From positions 1 through 64,000 of the forward strand of contig NZ_RHGY01000008.1 in NCBI RefSeq assembly GCF_003862435.1: a stretch of 64,000 nt of DNA, read 5' to 3'. The notes below the pieces were generated by a model, which was given only the letters and a program-made list of their open reading frames with translations, was not told where the DNA came from and did no database searches. Positions within the stretch are counted from its first letter, which is position 1. Every line of letters starts with the position of its first letter. The position numbers were made by a program, and so were the translations under genes. Origin of the DNA: Weissella viridescens. Lineage in GTDB: Bacteria > Bacillota > Bacilli > Lactobacillales > Lactobacillaceae. Below are positions 26,921 through 37,496 of this stretch, in pieces.

Positions 26921-29263
26921 TTATTTGTGTTGACCTTTTTGTGCTGAGCCATTTTGACGTGGCTTTGGCGCACGGTGATCCTTAGGCTTACCAGCCTGCT
27001 TATTCTTATCACCCTGACGGCCACGGCCTTGTTGACCTGGTTTCTTATGGTTGCCACCCTTACCACCAAATGAACCCCGACGGTCATCAGCAACCTTAAT
27101 GTCAGTGATTGGCGCAGCATCTGGATCAACCAAAATGAAGTCCAAAGCACTTTGCTCAGTATCAACACGAATCAACTTCACGCGGACAGGTTGTCCAATT
27201 TGATAAATATGGTGGAAACGACGTCCAATCAATGCCATATGTGATTCATCATACGCATAGTAATCATCCGTCAAGTTTGACGTGTGAATCAATCCTTCAA
27301 CTGTGTTTTCAAGTGACACGAACATACCAAACTTTAAGACACCATTGACGACAGCATCGAATTCTTGTCCGACCTTGTCTTCCATGTATTGCGCCTTCTT
27401 CATGGCATCAGTATCACGTTCGGTATCAACCGCACGACGTTCACGAATTGATGTATCTTCAGCAATGACTGGTAATTGATCACGGTACTTAGCTTGAGCA
27501 TCAGAACCAAAGCCAGCTTGTCCATACCACTTAATCAAACGGTGCACCGTCAAATCAGGGTAACGACGAATTGGTGACGTGAAGTGCGTGTAGTAGTCAG
27601 CACCAATTCCAAAGTGCCCCAATGGTTGGTCTGAGTACTTAGCTTGTTGCATTGAACGCAACATCATTGTTGAAACCATTTGTTCTTCAGGCTTACCCAC
27701 AAAGTATTGGTGAATATTTTGAAGATCAGCTGGCTTCACATGGTTTGGATCTGCTTTAACTGGGCAACCAAGCGCCTTAACAAAGTCGAAGAATTTTTCA
27801 ACGCGTTCGCTATCAGGCGCTTCGTGAATACGGTACAAGAATGGTACCTTTGCCAAATCATAGTGCATCGCAACCGTTTCATTGGCTGCCAACATAAATG
27901 ATTCAATCATACGTTCAGAAGTACCACGTTCACGGAGTTCAATATCAACTGGCTTTCCTTGTGGATCAACAATCACCTTTGCTTCAGGTGCATCGAACTC
28001 AATCGCCCCACGTTGCTTACGCTTTTCAGCTAAGGCATTATGCAACAATTGCATGTCTTCAAACATAGGAACTAATTCACGATAATTTTCGCGGGCTTCT
28101 TCATCACCAGCCAAAATATCATTCACACCAATATAAGTCATGCGGGCGTGTGAGCGCATCACAGACTTATGCAGACGATGGTTAACCAACGTCCCATCCG
28201 GTGTGAATTCCATTTCAGCAGACATTGCCAAACGGTCAACCCCTTCATTCAATGAGGCAATCCCGTTTGAGATATTACGTGGCAACATTGGAATGACACG
28301 ATCCGTCAAATAAACTGAAGTTCCACGCTTGTAGGCTTCCTTATCCAAAGGTGAGCCTTCAGGGACGTAATGTGAAACATCCGCAATATGCACACCAAGA
28401 TGGAAGTTTCCATTATCCATGCGCCAAACGGTCACGGCATCATCCAAGTCCTTTGACTCGATTGAGTCAATCGTAACAAGTGGTTGATCCGTGATATCTT
28501 CGCGGTCTTCACGTTCCTCATCCAAAACGTGATCAGGAATTGCTTCAGCTTGCTCCATCACATCATCTGGAAAGACGTGTGGCACATCGTGATTATAAAC
28601 AATTTGCATGATGTCGACACCAGGGGCATCTTTATAACCAATCTTTTGAACGATGGTTCCGGTCATTTGCTTTGGTGCATCAATTGTTGGGTAAGCATCG
28701 ATTGTTGCGACAACAACTTCACCATCTGAGGCTGCCATGCCACCCTCTTTGATTAAGAACTCATAGGTCGCAAACTTCTTGTCAGTTAGTGTAATTTGCC
28801 CGATATAACCAGTGTATTCAGACCCTAACTTGAATTCCCCGACCATGCGTTCACGTGAGCGGTGCATAATTTCAACAACTTGCCCTTCAGGACCGCGATT
28901 GCCATCACCCTTGTTCAATAACTTCACGCGGACTTGATCGCCTTGTAAAGCTAACATCGTGTTATCTGGGTTTACAAAAATGTCATCAGCATTGTCATCG
29001 TAACGAATAAAGCCAAATCCACGTTCATTTGCGCGGAATTCACCAATAACACCTTCTTTTTTTGCATTGTATTGGAAGGCGCCATCATCATTTACTTTAA
29101 TCTTTTCATCGCGTTCAAGCGCAGCTAAGGCTTGGACGACTTTCGTAAAGGCATTATCACCTGGCAAGTGCAATCCGTCGACCAAGGTTTGGGCGGGAAA
29201 GGCTTGCGAAGGATTGGCCTTTAAAAAACCATATAATTGGTCTTGTAAATTATTTTCTGCCAT
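26921..29263 (-). CDS. rnr: Ribonuclease R
   Basis: This 780-residue processive 3'-5' exoribonuclease has N-terminal cold-shock-like RNA-binding domains, with GFGFIRYDDNADDIFV at about residue 81. A central RNB catalytic domain carries DSIESKDLDDAVTVW with its metal-binding Asp cluster (about residue 265). A C-terminal S1 domain follows (VVNGVLKFGMFVSLENTVEGLIH region, about residue 635). The last ~60 residues are a basic, Gly/Gln/Lys-rich tail that probably aids contact with structured RNA and ribosomes. Confidence 0.96.
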   Translation of the reverse strand: MAENNLQDQLYGFLKANPSQAFPAQTLVDGLHLPGDNAFTKVVQALAALERDEKIKVNDDGAFQYNAKKEGVIGEFRANERGFGFIRYDDNADDIFVNPDNTMLALQGDQVRVKLLNKGDGNRGPEGQVVEIMHRSRERMVGEFKLGSEYTGYIGQITLTDKKFATYEFLIKEGGMAASDGEVVVATIDAYPTIDAPKQMTGTIVQKIGYKDAPGVDIMQIVYNHDVPHVFPDDVMEQAEAIPDHVLDEEREDREDITDQPLVTIDSIESKDLDDAVTVWRMDNGNFHLGVHIADVSHYVPEGSPLDKEAYKRGTSVYLTDRVIPMLPRNISNGIASLNEGVDRLAMSAEMEFTPDGTLVNHRLHKSVMRSHARMTYIGVNDILAGDEEARENYRELVPMFEDMQLLHNALAEKRKQRGAIEFDAPEAKVIVDPQGKPVDIELRERGTSERMIESFMLAANETVAMHYDLAKVPFLYRIHEAPDSERVEKFFDFVKALGCPVKADPNHVKPADLQNIHQYFVGKPEEQMVSTMMLRSMQQAKYSDQPLGHFGIGADYYTHFTSPIRRYPDLTVHRLIKWYGQAGFGSDAQAKYRDQLPVIAEDTSIRERRAVDTERDTDAMKKAQYMEDKVGQEFDAVVNGVLKFGMFVSLENTVEGLIHTSNLTDDYYAYDESHMALIGRRFHHIYQIGQPVRVKLIRVDTEQSALDFILVDPDAAPITDIKVADDRRGSFGGKGGNHKKPGQQGRGRQGDKNKQAGKPKDHRAPKPRQNGSAQKGQHK

Positions 29264-29310
29264 TAAAACTCTCTCTTTTCTATGTTCCGTATTAATTTGT
29301 CTCTATTCGA

Positions 29311-29349
29311 AGAAAGACCTCCCGCATAAAAAATCACGAGAGGTCTTTT
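29311..29349 (-). terminator. Hairpin between secG and rnr (partial terminator)
   Basis: AAAGACCTC pairs with GAGGTCTTT across an 18-base loop, and a short T run follows on the minus strand, 11 bases past the secG stop. The large loop suggests partial readthrough into rnr. Confidence 0.65.
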
Positions 29350-29359
29350 CATAAATGGT

Positions 29360-29596
29360 CTAATGTGCTGATAGGTAGACAAGTGCCAAACCTAAGATAA
29401 ACCAAATTGCACCCAAAATCGCGGTAAGTCGTTGCATCACAGCTTCGAATCCACGTGCTTTTTGAGTTGCAAATAAATCACCTGCGCCACCAGAAAGTGC
29501 TGATAAAGCATCTTGTTGCTTTGATGGTTGCATCAATACGGCAACGATCAATAAAAAGCCAACAACAATCATTGCAATCAACAAAATATTATACAT
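29360..29596 (-). CDS. secG: Preprotein translocase subunit SecG
   Basis: This 78-residue protein has two membrane segments (about residues 2-22 and 54-74) separated by the polar loop MQPSKQQDALSALSGGAGDLFA that is typical of SecG. It stabilises the SecYE channel during export. The start at 29596 has GGAGG eight bases upstream; the ATG at 29611 overlaps that site. It heads the secG-rnr-smpB transcript. Confidence 0.93.
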   Translation of the reverse strand: MYNILLIAMIVVGFLLIVAVLMQPSKQQDALSALSGGAGDLFATQKARGFEAVMQRLTAILGAIWFILGLALVYLSAH

Positions 29597-29652
29597 ACTT
29601 GGCGCCTCCATTTTTCTAAATACTCATTAATTTCGATTAAATATACTTACCT

Positions 29653-29681
29653 AGGATAGCATATCTTAGGCGATAACTCAA
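29653..29681 (-). promoter_or_regulatory. Promoter of secG-rnr-smpB
   Basis: The minus strand has TTGAGT (29681-29676), 17 bases, then TATCCT (29658-29653), which is preceded by TGC as an extended -10. Confidence 0.55.
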
Positions 29682-29697
29682 CTCACCCCAAAGATAT

Positions 29698-29735
29698 AAA
29701 AAAAGAGTTCAGCATGTGAACATGCTGAACTCTTT
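29698..29735 (-). terminator. Terminator of eno
   Basis: A perfect fifteen-pair stem (AAAGAGTTCAGCATG and its complement) around a four-base loop, followed by a T run on the minus strand, 19 bases after the eno stop. Confidence 0.92.
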
Positions 29736-29754
29736 AATTAATTGTTATTTGAAA

Positions 29755-31107
<1,353 letters not shown>

Positions 31108-31150
31108 TTACGAAAGATTTTAGAACCTAACTAGGTCCTTTACATGTTTA

Positions 31151-31159
31151 ATTGTAACA
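31151..31159 (-). promoter_or_regulatory. Extended -10 promoter of eno
   Basis: The minus strand has TGT followed by TACAAT at 31156-31151, about 60 bases before the eno ATG. No clear -35 is seen. Confidence 0.45.
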
Positions 31160-31206
31160 TATATCACGAACTATGAGCACGCTTTTAACATCGATGTGGG
31201 CTAATT

Positions 31207-31983
31207 TTATTTTAACTTTTGTGCCTGATGGGCTAGTTTCACTAATTCAGCAAAATTATCCGGATCTAAGGCTGAATTTCCAACCAATACGCCATCAATA
31301 TCTGGCTGACGCATAATTTCATAGACATTTTCTGGTTTAACCGATCCACCATATAAAATCCGTAAATTATCTGCAACCTCGGCATTGAACATATCGGAAA
31401 CCGTTTCGCGAATCAAATACAAATCCTTTTGGGCGAGGTCGGCGTTCATTGCCATCCCACTTCCAATCGCCTGCGTAGGTTCATACGCCAAAACAACTTG
31501 ATGCATTTGTTCTGGCGCAACTCCCTTTAGCGCTTCAATGACCTGATTGACGATCCAATGCATGTGCGCATTGGGCGAAACAATCTGAATTGACTCATCT
31601 AAAGCGATGATGGGGCTTAGATTGTTTTTCAAGGCCGCTAATGCTTTAAGATTGACCATTTCGTCAGTTTCACGGAAATAGTGCCGGCGTTCAGAATGCC
31701 CAATAATCACATACTGGACCCCTAGACTCGCCACCACTTTCGGACTGGTTTCACCTGTATAAGCCCCTTCTTCTTTCCAATAAACATTCTCGGCACCGAT
31801 TTCAATGAGTGTTCCCTCCGCTGCATCCACCATCGTTTGCAACAAAACATCTTGTCCCGCCAAAATGGGTTCCACATCTGGATAGTCACGCACCACTGCT
31901 GCGACGTCTTTAATGTAAGCCCGTGCTTCATCGGGGAGTTTATTCATTTTCCAATTAGCCATTACGATTGGTCGGCGTCCCAT
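31207..31983 (-). CDS. tpiA: Triosephosphate isomerase, divergent
   Basis: This 258-residue protein interconverts dihydroxyacetone phosphate and glyceraldehyde-3-phosphate. The catalytic trio is present: Lys12 in NWKMN, His96 in GHSERRHYF and Glu168 in YEP. Several other nearly invariant positions differ. Loop 6 reads YEPTQAIGSG instead of YEPxWAIGTG, the CxGE motif is replaced by ALDE (127-130), and the phosphate loop is VGNSAL rather than VGGASL. The start at 31983 follows AGAGGTGAAGCT. The open frame to 32100 crosses the ptsI terminator. Activity is likely but not certain. Confidence 0.9.
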   Translation of the reverse strand: MGRRPIVMANWKMNKLPDEARAYIKDVAAVVRDYPDVEPILAGQDVLLQTMVDAAEGTLIEIGAENVYWKEEGAYTGETSPKVVASLGVQYVIIGHSERRHYFRETDEMVNLKALAALKNNLSPIIALDESIQIVSPNAHMHWIVNQVIEALKGVAPEQMHQVVLAYEPTQAIGSGMAMNADLAQKDLYLIRETVSDMFNAEVADNLRILYGGSVKPENVYEIMRQPDIDGVLVGNSALDPDNFAELVKLAHQAQKLK

Positions 31984-32011
31984 AGCTTCACCTCTTTTTT
32001 GTAGTACTTTC

Positions 32012-32017
32012 ATTATA
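32012..32017 (-). promoter_or_regulatory. -10 box of tpiA promoter
   Basis: TATAAT on the minus strand about 29 bases before the tpiA ATG. A weak -35 (TTTTGT) lies 17 bases further upstream, directly after the ptsI terminator. Confidence 0.55.
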
Positions 32018-32035
32018 CCATTGATTTTGAGGATA

Positions 32036-32070
32036 CAAAAAAAACAGTTAAACCTTGGTTTAACTGTTTT
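32036..32070 (-). terminator. Terminator of ptsHI
   Basis: AAACAGTTAAACC pairs with GGTTTAACTGTTT around a short loop, with eight T on the minus strand, five bases after the ptsI stop. Confidence 0.9.
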
Positions 32071-32074
32071 TTGG

Positions 32075-33808
32075 TTATTTAATTTCAGGAACGTTCGCAT
32101 GTACTAACGCGATGACATCTTCGCTGGTTTCGGCTTCGATGGCTTGTTCTGCCAATTGTTGTAACTTTGAGGCGTCAAGCTGACGCATCAAAGCACGCGT
32201 TGGTAAGACTGAGGTTGCGGACATTGAAAATTCATCAAGGCCCATGCCCATCAAAATCGGTACCGCAATCGGATCTCCAGCCATTTCACCACACATCGCT
32301 GCCACCTTACCATACTTGTGGGCCGCCTTAATCACGCTATCGACGATTCGCAAGATTGAAGGATTGTAAGGTTGATAAAGATAAGATACTTTATCATTCC
32401 CACGATCAGCAGCCATGGTGTAACCAATCAAATCATTGGTTCCAATTGAGAAGAAATCAACCTCTTGGGCGAACTTATCCGCTAAAATAGCTGCCGCTGG
32501 TACTTCGATCATGATACCTAGCTTAATGTTATCGCTAACCGCAACACCTTCCTCAATCAACTTCGCTTTTTCTTCGTTGAAGATATCGCGAGCGGCTCTA
32601 AATTCAGGCAATGTTGCTACCATTGGGAACATAATCCATAAATTACCAAAAGCTGATGCCCGAATTAATGCCCGTAGTTGCGTTCGGAAAATATCAGAAC
32701 GACCAAGTGACAGACGAATGGCCCGATAACCTAAGAACGGATTTTCCTCTTCTGGCAAAGGCAAATAAGGCAACTTCTTATCACCACCAATATCCATCGT
32801 CCGGATTGTCACATTCTCATCAGGTCCAACACCTTCTAAGACCGACTTATACGCCTCAAACTGTGCCTCTTCATCTGGCAATTCTTGTGAATCCATATAA
32901 AGGAATTCAGTTCGATAAAGTCCAATCCCTTCAGCACCATTTTCTAGGACCCCTGTTAAATCTTTAGGTGTTCCAATGTTGGCTGCCAAAGTGAAATGTT
33001 GTCCATCAGCTGATACCGTCTTTTGGTCCTTAAGTTTGGCCCACTCAACTTTTTGTTCGGCATAGGCATCCGCTTTAGCTTGATACTCAGCGATTGTATC
33101 ATCACTTGGATCTTGAATGACGACGCCATCCATCCCATCAAGGACTAGAGTATCCCCTTCGTTAATCGACTCAGTGGCAGTTTCAGTTCCCACTACAGCT
33201 GGGATCTCCAACGTGCGTGCCATAATAGCAGCGTGCGCTGTTCGTCCCCCAACATCAGTGACAAAGCCTTTGACGTAACGTCGATCAAGTTGTGCTGTAT
33301 CGGATGGTGTCATATCGTGCGCAACAATGATGACTTCCTCGTCAATCAAAGCTGGATTAGGCAAACGCTTATCCAACAGATGACTCAAAATACGTTTTGT
33401 GACATCACGAATATCGGCTGCTCGTTCTGCCATATAGGCGTTTGTATCAGCCATTCCTTCAAATAATGCAATGTACATATCGGCAACTTGTTGCAAAGCC
33501 GCTTCTGCATTCACTGTATCGGTCTCAATGGCTTGTTCAATGCCCCCAGTAAATTCAGGGTCTTCCAGCACCATGATATGCGCTGTGAAAACCTCGGCGG
33601 CTTCATCCCCCATTGACGCTGCTGCTTTATCACGGATTTTCTCTAAATCTGCCTTTGATGCCAAAAAAGCCGCCTGTAAGCGACTTTTTTCGACTTGAAC
33701 ATCATCGATCGTTCGCTTATCAAAAGACAAATCCGGAGTAATCAGCTTGTAAGCTTTTGCGATAGCAACCCCATTTGAAGCTGCAATTCCATTGATTTGT
33801 TTTGCCAT
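32075..33808 (-). CDS. ptsI: PTS enzyme I (phosphoenolpyruvate-protein phosphotransferase)
   Basis: This 577-residue enzyme passes phosphate from phosphoenolpyruvate to HPr. The phospho-His is in [17 protein letters not shown] (about residue 190), and the PEP-binding barrel carries RTMDIGGDK (about residue 330) and MCGEMAGDP (about residue 500). An 86-base gap separates it from ptsH, longer than the usual overlap, and no sugar-specific permease gene is nearby. The PTS here may be mostly regulatory, feeding HPr to HprK, though other PTS genes may lie elsewhere. Confidence 0.96.
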   Translation of the reverse strand: MAKQINGIAASNGVAIAKAYKLITPDLSFDKRTIDDVQVEKSRLQAAFLASKADLEKIRDKAAASMGDEAAEVFTAHIMVLEDPEFTGGIEQAIETDTVNAEAALQQVADMYIALFEGMADTNAYMAERAADIRDVTKRILSHLLDKRLPNPALIDEEVIIVAHDMTPSDTAQLDRRYVKGFVTDVGGRTAHAAIMARTLEIPAVVGTETATESINEGDTLVLDGMDGVVIQDPSDDTIAEYQAKADAYAEQKVEWAKLKDQKTVSADGQHFTLAANIGTPKDLTGVLENGAEGIGLYRTEFLYMDSQELPDEEAQFEAYKSVLEGVGPDENVTIRTMDIGGDKKLPYLPLPEEENPFLGYRAIRLSLGRSDIFRTQLRALIRASAFGNLWIMFPMVATLPEFRAARDIFNEEKAKLIEEGVAVSDNIKLGIMIEVPAAAILADKFAQEVDFFSIGTNDLIGYTMAADRGNDKVSYLYQPYNPSILRIVDSVIKAAHKYGKVAAMCGEMAGDPIAVPILMGMGLDEFSMSATSVLPTRALMRQLDASKLQQLAEQAIEAETSEDVIALVHANVPEIK

Positions 33809-33894
33809 AGCTGTTCGTTCCCCTCGAAGTTCAACTTATTATTAAGTTTTATTATTAACTCACACTGCCCCAACTGTGTTGTTGATTTGAAAAA

Positions 33895-34161
33895 TTACTT
33901 CGTCAAACCTTCTGATGCCATTGTGTCGGCAATTGCATCGATTGCTGCACTAGCGTCATCACCATCAGCAGTGATGGTAACATCGGCACCTTGACCAACA
34001 CCAAGTGACATCACACCCATGATTGACTTCAAATTAACTTCCTTACCTTGGTATGAAAGTGTAATGTTTGAAGAAAACTTTGAGGCAGTTTGTACTAACA
34101 AAGTTGCTGGACGTGCATGAATACCTGCTTCTGCTACGATCTTAAAGTCGCGTGATTCCAT
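33895..34161 (-). CDS. ptsH: Phosphocarrier protein HPr
   Basis: This 88-residue protein carries the two known phosphorylation sites: His15 in GIHARPA (by enzyme I) and Ser46 in SIMGVMSLG (by HPr kinase). Ser-phosphorylated HPr is the co-repressor of CcpA in Firmicutes; hprK lies about 3.3 kb to the right in this window. An upstream promoter overlaps a cre-like operator, which suggests feedback by the same system. The ribosome binding site is AAGGAG. Confidence 0.97.
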   Translation of the reverse strand: MESRDFKIVAEAGIHARPATLLVQTASKFSSNITLSYQGKEVNLKSIMGVMSLGVGQGADVTITADGDDASAAIDAIADTMASEGLTK

Positions 34162-34245
34162 GATTAAATCTCCTTATATGTCTGTCATTTTATCGAGTTT
34201 TCACATGGTGGCTAAAGGCAACACCATGCCTCTTCTACACTAGTT

Positions 34246-34283
34246 ATTTTATCAGCTTCCATGTAACTTGGCAAGCGCTTACA
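34246..34283 (-). promoter_or_regulatory. ptsHI promoter with overlapping cre-like site
   Basis: The minus strand has TTGCCA (34274-34269), 17 bases, and TAAAAT (34251-34246). TGTAAGCGCTTGCC (34283-34270) covers the -35 box and matches 12 of 14 cre positions. It lies within an eight-base inverted repeat CCATGTAA...TTACATGG. Confidence 0.65.
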
Positions 34284-34291
34284 TGGAAATC

Positions 34292-34477
34292 CTATTCCTG
34301 ATTTTCAGGGCGTTTACGATAGGTTACCTGCCCTTTTCGACCAGCCTCGCCAACAATCGCACTTTGATATGGATAATTCCGCCAAACTTCAAAAAATTCT
34401 GGGAAATGTTCCGCCTCTAAAATATACGCTTCCAGCTCACCCGTTCGTAAATCCTCTAAAATTTGATTGTAATCCAT
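34292..34477 (-). CDS. Small conserved-looking protein of unknown function
   Basis: This 61-residue cytoplasmic protein has an acidic helical N-terminal half and a basic C-terminal end (RKGQVTYRKRP). I recognise no family. It begins three bases after the trxB stop, so it is almost certainly co-transcribed and translated with trxB. It ends just before the ptsH promoter. Its tight linkage is the main reason to accept it as a gene. Confidence 0.7.
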   Translation of the reverse strand: MDYNQILEDLRTGELEAYILEAEHFPEFFEVWRNYPYQSAIVGEAGRKGQVTYRKRPENQE

Positions 34478-34480
34478 GCC

Positions 34481-35419
34481 CTATTCAACTCCATCTTTCA
34501 ATGTTTCGTTGTAGGCATACGCATTTTGTCCAGCAATTGCAGCATCCCCAACCGCCGTTGTAATTTGACGGAGTTGCTTTTGACGAACATCACCAATTGC
34601 GAAAATACCTGGTTGTGTCGTTTCCATTTGATCATTTGTCAAAATCCAACCTTGCTCATCTGTGATGCCTAGACCATCAACTGAATCTGAAACTGGCAAA
34701 AGACCAATATAAATAAAGGTCGCTGACGTCGCAAAGTCTTCTGTTTCATTAGTCACATTATTCTTAAGCGTCACAGAAGTGACCTTAGTGCCGTCACCAT
34801 TAATCGACTGGACTTCAGTATTCCAGATAAAATCAATGTTATCCGCATCAAAAGCACGCTTTTGCAAAATTGGTTGTGCCTTAAGGGTATCGCCACGATG
34901 AACAACTGTCACATGGTCAACAATGCCAGCCAAGTACGTTGCTTCTTCAATCGCTGAATCACCACCACCAACGACAACGACCCCTTGGCCCTTAAAGAAA
35001 GCCCCATCACAAACGGCACAGTATGATACGCCACGGCCAGCATAGTCTAGTTCACCTGGTACGCCAAGCTTTTTGTATTCTGACCCCGTCGCAACGATGA
35101 CTGAATTTGCTTGATAATCATTCATATCGGTCACAACATGCCATGTATTATCAGCATTCGTTTCAATGTGTTGGACGGTTCCAAATTGATATTCAGCGCC
35201 GAATTGCGTAGATGAAGCATACATCTTCTCAGATAAATCAGCGCCCATGATTGAATTATAGCCAGGATAGTTTTCAACCTCAGCCGTATTATTCATTTGT
35301 CCACCATAGATTCCGCGATCCAACATAACAACAGATAAATTGGCACGTGAAGCGTACGTCGCAGCCGTCATTCCACCTGGTCCGGCCCCAATAATTACTA
35401 CATCAAATTTTTCAGTCAT
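34481..35419 (-). CDS. trxB: Thioredoxin reductase
   Basis: This 312-residue FAD/NADPH oxidoreductase keeps thioredoxin reduced. The FAD loop IIGAGPGGMTAA (about residue 9), the redox pair in YCAVCDG (about residue 135), the NADPH loop VVGGGDSAIEEA (about residue 154) and the C-terminal GIFAIGDVR (about residue 275) are complete, with CxxC intact. The leader carries a good promoter and a 12-bp perfect inverted repeat. The ribosome binding site is GGAGG. Confidence 0.95.
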   Translation of the reverse strand: MTEKFDVVIIGAGPGGMTAATYASRANLSVVMLDRGIYGGQMNNTAEVENYPGYNSIMGADLSEKMYASSTQFGAEYQFGTVQHIETNADNTWHVVTDMNDYQANSVIVATGSEYKKLGVPGELDYAGRGVSYCAVCDGAFFKGQGVVVVGGGDSAIEEATYLAGIVDHVTVVHRGDTLKAQPILQKRAFDADNIDFIWNTEVQSINGDGTKVTSVTLKNNVTNETEDFATSATFIYIGLLPVSDSVDGLGITDEQGWILTNDQMETTQPGIFAIGDVRQKQLRQITTAVGDAAIAGQNAYAYNETLKDGVE

Positions 35420-35457
35420 CGTACTTCCTCCTTGTGCATTTCCTTATGTTATTTTAA

Positions 35458-35493
35458 CCGTTTCTTTGCAAAATTACTATGGCAAAGAAACGG
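35458..35493 (-). repeat. Perfect 12-bp inverted repeat in the trxB leader
   Basis: CCGTTTCTTTGC and GCAAAGAAACGG are separated by 12 bases. The element falls between the promoter and the trxB ribosome binding site and is not followed by a T run. It could be an RNA hairpin or an operator with half-sites two helical turns apart. Confidence 0.6.
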
Positions 35494-35520
35494 GTTCACA
35501 CTTATCACCACCACTTACTT

Positions 35521-35549
35521 ATTGTAAGTCATATCGTGTTTATTGTAAA
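35521..35549 (-). promoter_or_regulatory. Promoter of trxB
   Basis: TTTACA (35549-35544), 17 bases and TACAAT (35526-35521) on the minus strand, about 100 bases before the start codon and immediately after the galU terminator. Confidence 0.65.
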
Positions 35550-35576
35550 CAAAAAGACACCCGCGGTGCCTTTTGT
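35550..35576 (-). terminator. Terminator of the hprK-gpsA-galU operon
   Basis: AAAAGGCACC pairs with GGTGTCTTTT around a three-base loop and ends in five T on the minus strand, shortly after galU. Confidence 0.85.
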
Positions 35577-35582
35577 GCTTGA

Positions 35583-36458
35583 TTAATCTAATGTTTTAGC
35601 AAGTTCCTTGATATACGCTTTAAGCGCTTCCCCAGTTTGTGGGTGCTTCAAACCAAATTCAACGTTAGTCGTCAAGAAACCAATCTTTGATCCAATATCA
35701 TAACGACGACCCTTGAATTCGTGGGCGTCAACTTGTTGACGCTTATTCAAACTGTCAATCGCGTCAGTCAATTGCACTTCGCCACCCTTACCAGGTTCTG
35801 TACTTTCAAGTTCTTCAAAGATTTCTGGCGTCAAAAGATAACGACCGATAATCGCAAGGTCTGATGGTGCATCTTCAGGTTGTGGCTTCTCCACAAAGTT
35901 TGACACACGGTACAAGCCATCTGAAAGTTCTTCTTGAGGATTGATCACACCATATGAAGATACCTCATCATGTGGCACGTCCATAACAGCAAGGGTTGAA
36001 TCACCCGTTTCTTCGTAGCGATCAATCAATTGCTTCGTCAATGGAACCTCATCTTGCATCAAGTCATCACCAAGCATCACAACGAATGGTTCATCCCCAA
36101 TGAAGGCCTTACCAGTTAGCACGGCATCACCAAGTCCTCGTGGGTGTGATTGACGAATAAAGTACAAGTTGATGTCCGTCGTTTCTTCCACCATCTTCAA
36201 CAAGTCAAACTTACCCTTTTCGCGCAAGTTATTTTCAAGCTCTGGATTTGAGTCGAAATGGTCTTCAATTGAACGCTTTGACTTACCATCAACAATCAAA
36301 ATTTCTTCAATACCTGAAGCCAAGGCTTCTTCGATAATAAATTGGATGGTTGGCTTATCAACAATTGGTAACATTTCCTTAGCTAATGCTTTCGTTGCTG
36401 GTAAGAATCGAGTTCCTAACCCCGCTGCAGGGATAATCGCTTTTCTAACACGTTTCAT
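35583..36458 (-). CDS. galU: UTP-glucose-1-phosphate uridylyltransferase
   Basis: This 291-residue enzyme makes UDP-glucose, the donor for glycolipid anchors (such as LafA above), exopolysaccharide and galactose metabolism. The nucleotide-binding [22 protein letters not shown] near the N-terminus and the EKP motif (NFVEKPQP, about residue 190) are typical. It is the last gene of a four-gene operon and follows gpsA by six bases. Confidence 0.95.
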   Translation of the reverse strand: MKRVRKAIIPAAGLGTRFLPATKALAKEMLPIVDKPTIQFIIEEALASGIEEILIVDGKSKRSIEDHFDSNPELENNLREKGKFDLLKMVEETTDINLYFIRQSHPRGLGDAVLTGKAFIGDEPFVVMLGDDLMQDEVPLTKQLIDRYEETGDSTLAVMDVPHDEVSSYGVINPQEELSDGLYRVSNFVEKPQPEDAPSDLAIIGRYLLTPEIFEELESTEPGKGGEVQLTDAIDSLNKRQQVDAHEFKGRRYDIGSKIGFLTTNVEFGLKHPQTGEALKAYIKELAKTLD

Positions 36459-36464
36459 TGGATT

Positions 36465-37481
36465 TTATTTTCCTTCCTGTTTAACTGGTCGACTCATCAA
36501 TTCTTGAATCGCCACTTGAATATCTAGTCCCTCGTAAAGGACCTTATAAATTGATTCTGTTATTGGCATTGTAACATGCTTGGCTTGTGAAAGCTCATAC
36601 GCTACCTTAGCGGTTGAAATACCTTCAATCACCATGCCCATGTTTTCCACAATTTCTGGCAGTGTTCTACCTTCACCAAGTTGTTGCCCGGCTCTAAAAT
36701 TACGTGAATGCACTGATGTGGCAGTAACAAATAAGTCACCGACACCTGACAAGCCCATAAAGGTGAGTGGGTTAGCACCGAAGGCTTGCCCTAGGCGCGT
36801 AATTTCTGCTAAACCACGCGTGAATAATGCCGCTTTGGCATTTGAGTCATAACCCAGACCATCTAAGGCACCAGCACCAATCGCAATCACATTTTTCAAC
36901 GCTGCGCCCACTTCCGCACCGATCATATCTGAACCAGTGTACACACGGAAATGTGTGTTCGTAAACGCATCCTGAACGGCGTCAGCCACCGCTAAATCTT
37001 CGCTAACAGCTGTGACAAGGGTTGGATCATGTTTAACAACCCCTTCAGCATGAGAAGGTCCCTCAATGACTGCTACGCCATTGCGATATTGTGCGGGCAC
37101 TTCTTCAGCGAGCATTTCTGAAACGCGTTTAAACGTGCCTGGTTCCAATCCCTTAGTCGCTCCAACTAAGATGATTTTTTGATCACCTAATTCCGCCAAA
37201 ACATCGGCTAATTTTGCGGCAACTTCGCGGGTTGCTTTGGTTGGGACGACACTAACCACAATATCGGCACCTGAAACAGCATCCAGCATATCTGCTGTCG
37301 CCACGACACCCAGATTAATGGCATTATCACCTAAATAATCTGGATTAATGTGTTCAGTATTAATTAATTCAGCTTGGGCTGGCTTATGGGTCCAAAGGGC
37401 AACGGTGTGCCCATTTTCAGCCACAACTGTGGCCAATGCTGTTCCCCATGAACCTGCACCCAAAATTGCTATTTTTGTCAT
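36465..37481 (-). CDS. gpsA: Glycerol-3-phosphate dehydrogenase [NAD(P)+]
   Basis: This 338-residue enzyme reduces dihydroxyacetone phosphate to sn-glycerol-3-phosphate for phospholipids and lipoteichoic acid. The NAD-binding IAILGAGSWGTALA (residues 4-17) and the catalytic Lys region ALKNVIAIGAGALDGLG (about residue 190) are clear. It lies between hprK and galU with gaps of 15 and 6 bases. Confidence 0.96.
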   Translation of the reverse strand: MTKIAILGAGSWGTALATVVAENGHTVALWTHKPAQAELINTEHINPDYLGDNAINLGVVATADMLDAVSGADIVVSVVPTKATREVAAKLADVLAELGDQKIILVGATKGLEPGTFKRVSEMLAEEVPAQYRNGVAVIEGPSHAEGVVKHDPTLVTAVSEDLAVADAVQDAFTNTHFRVYTGSDMIGAEVGAALKNVIAIGAGALDGLGYDSNAKAALFTRGLAEITRLGQAFGANPLTFMGLSGVGDLFVTATSVHSRNFRAGQQLGEGRTLPEIVENMGMVIEGISTAKVAYELSQAKHVTMPITESIYKVLYEGLDIQVAIQELMSRPVKQEGK

Positions 37482-37496
37482 GCTTTTATTTCGCTC

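Noticed and set aside
31983-32100. 39-residue upstream extension of TpiA
   Set aside because: It overlaps the ptsI terminator and the tpiA -10 box. A good ribosome binding site stands before the ATG at 31983.
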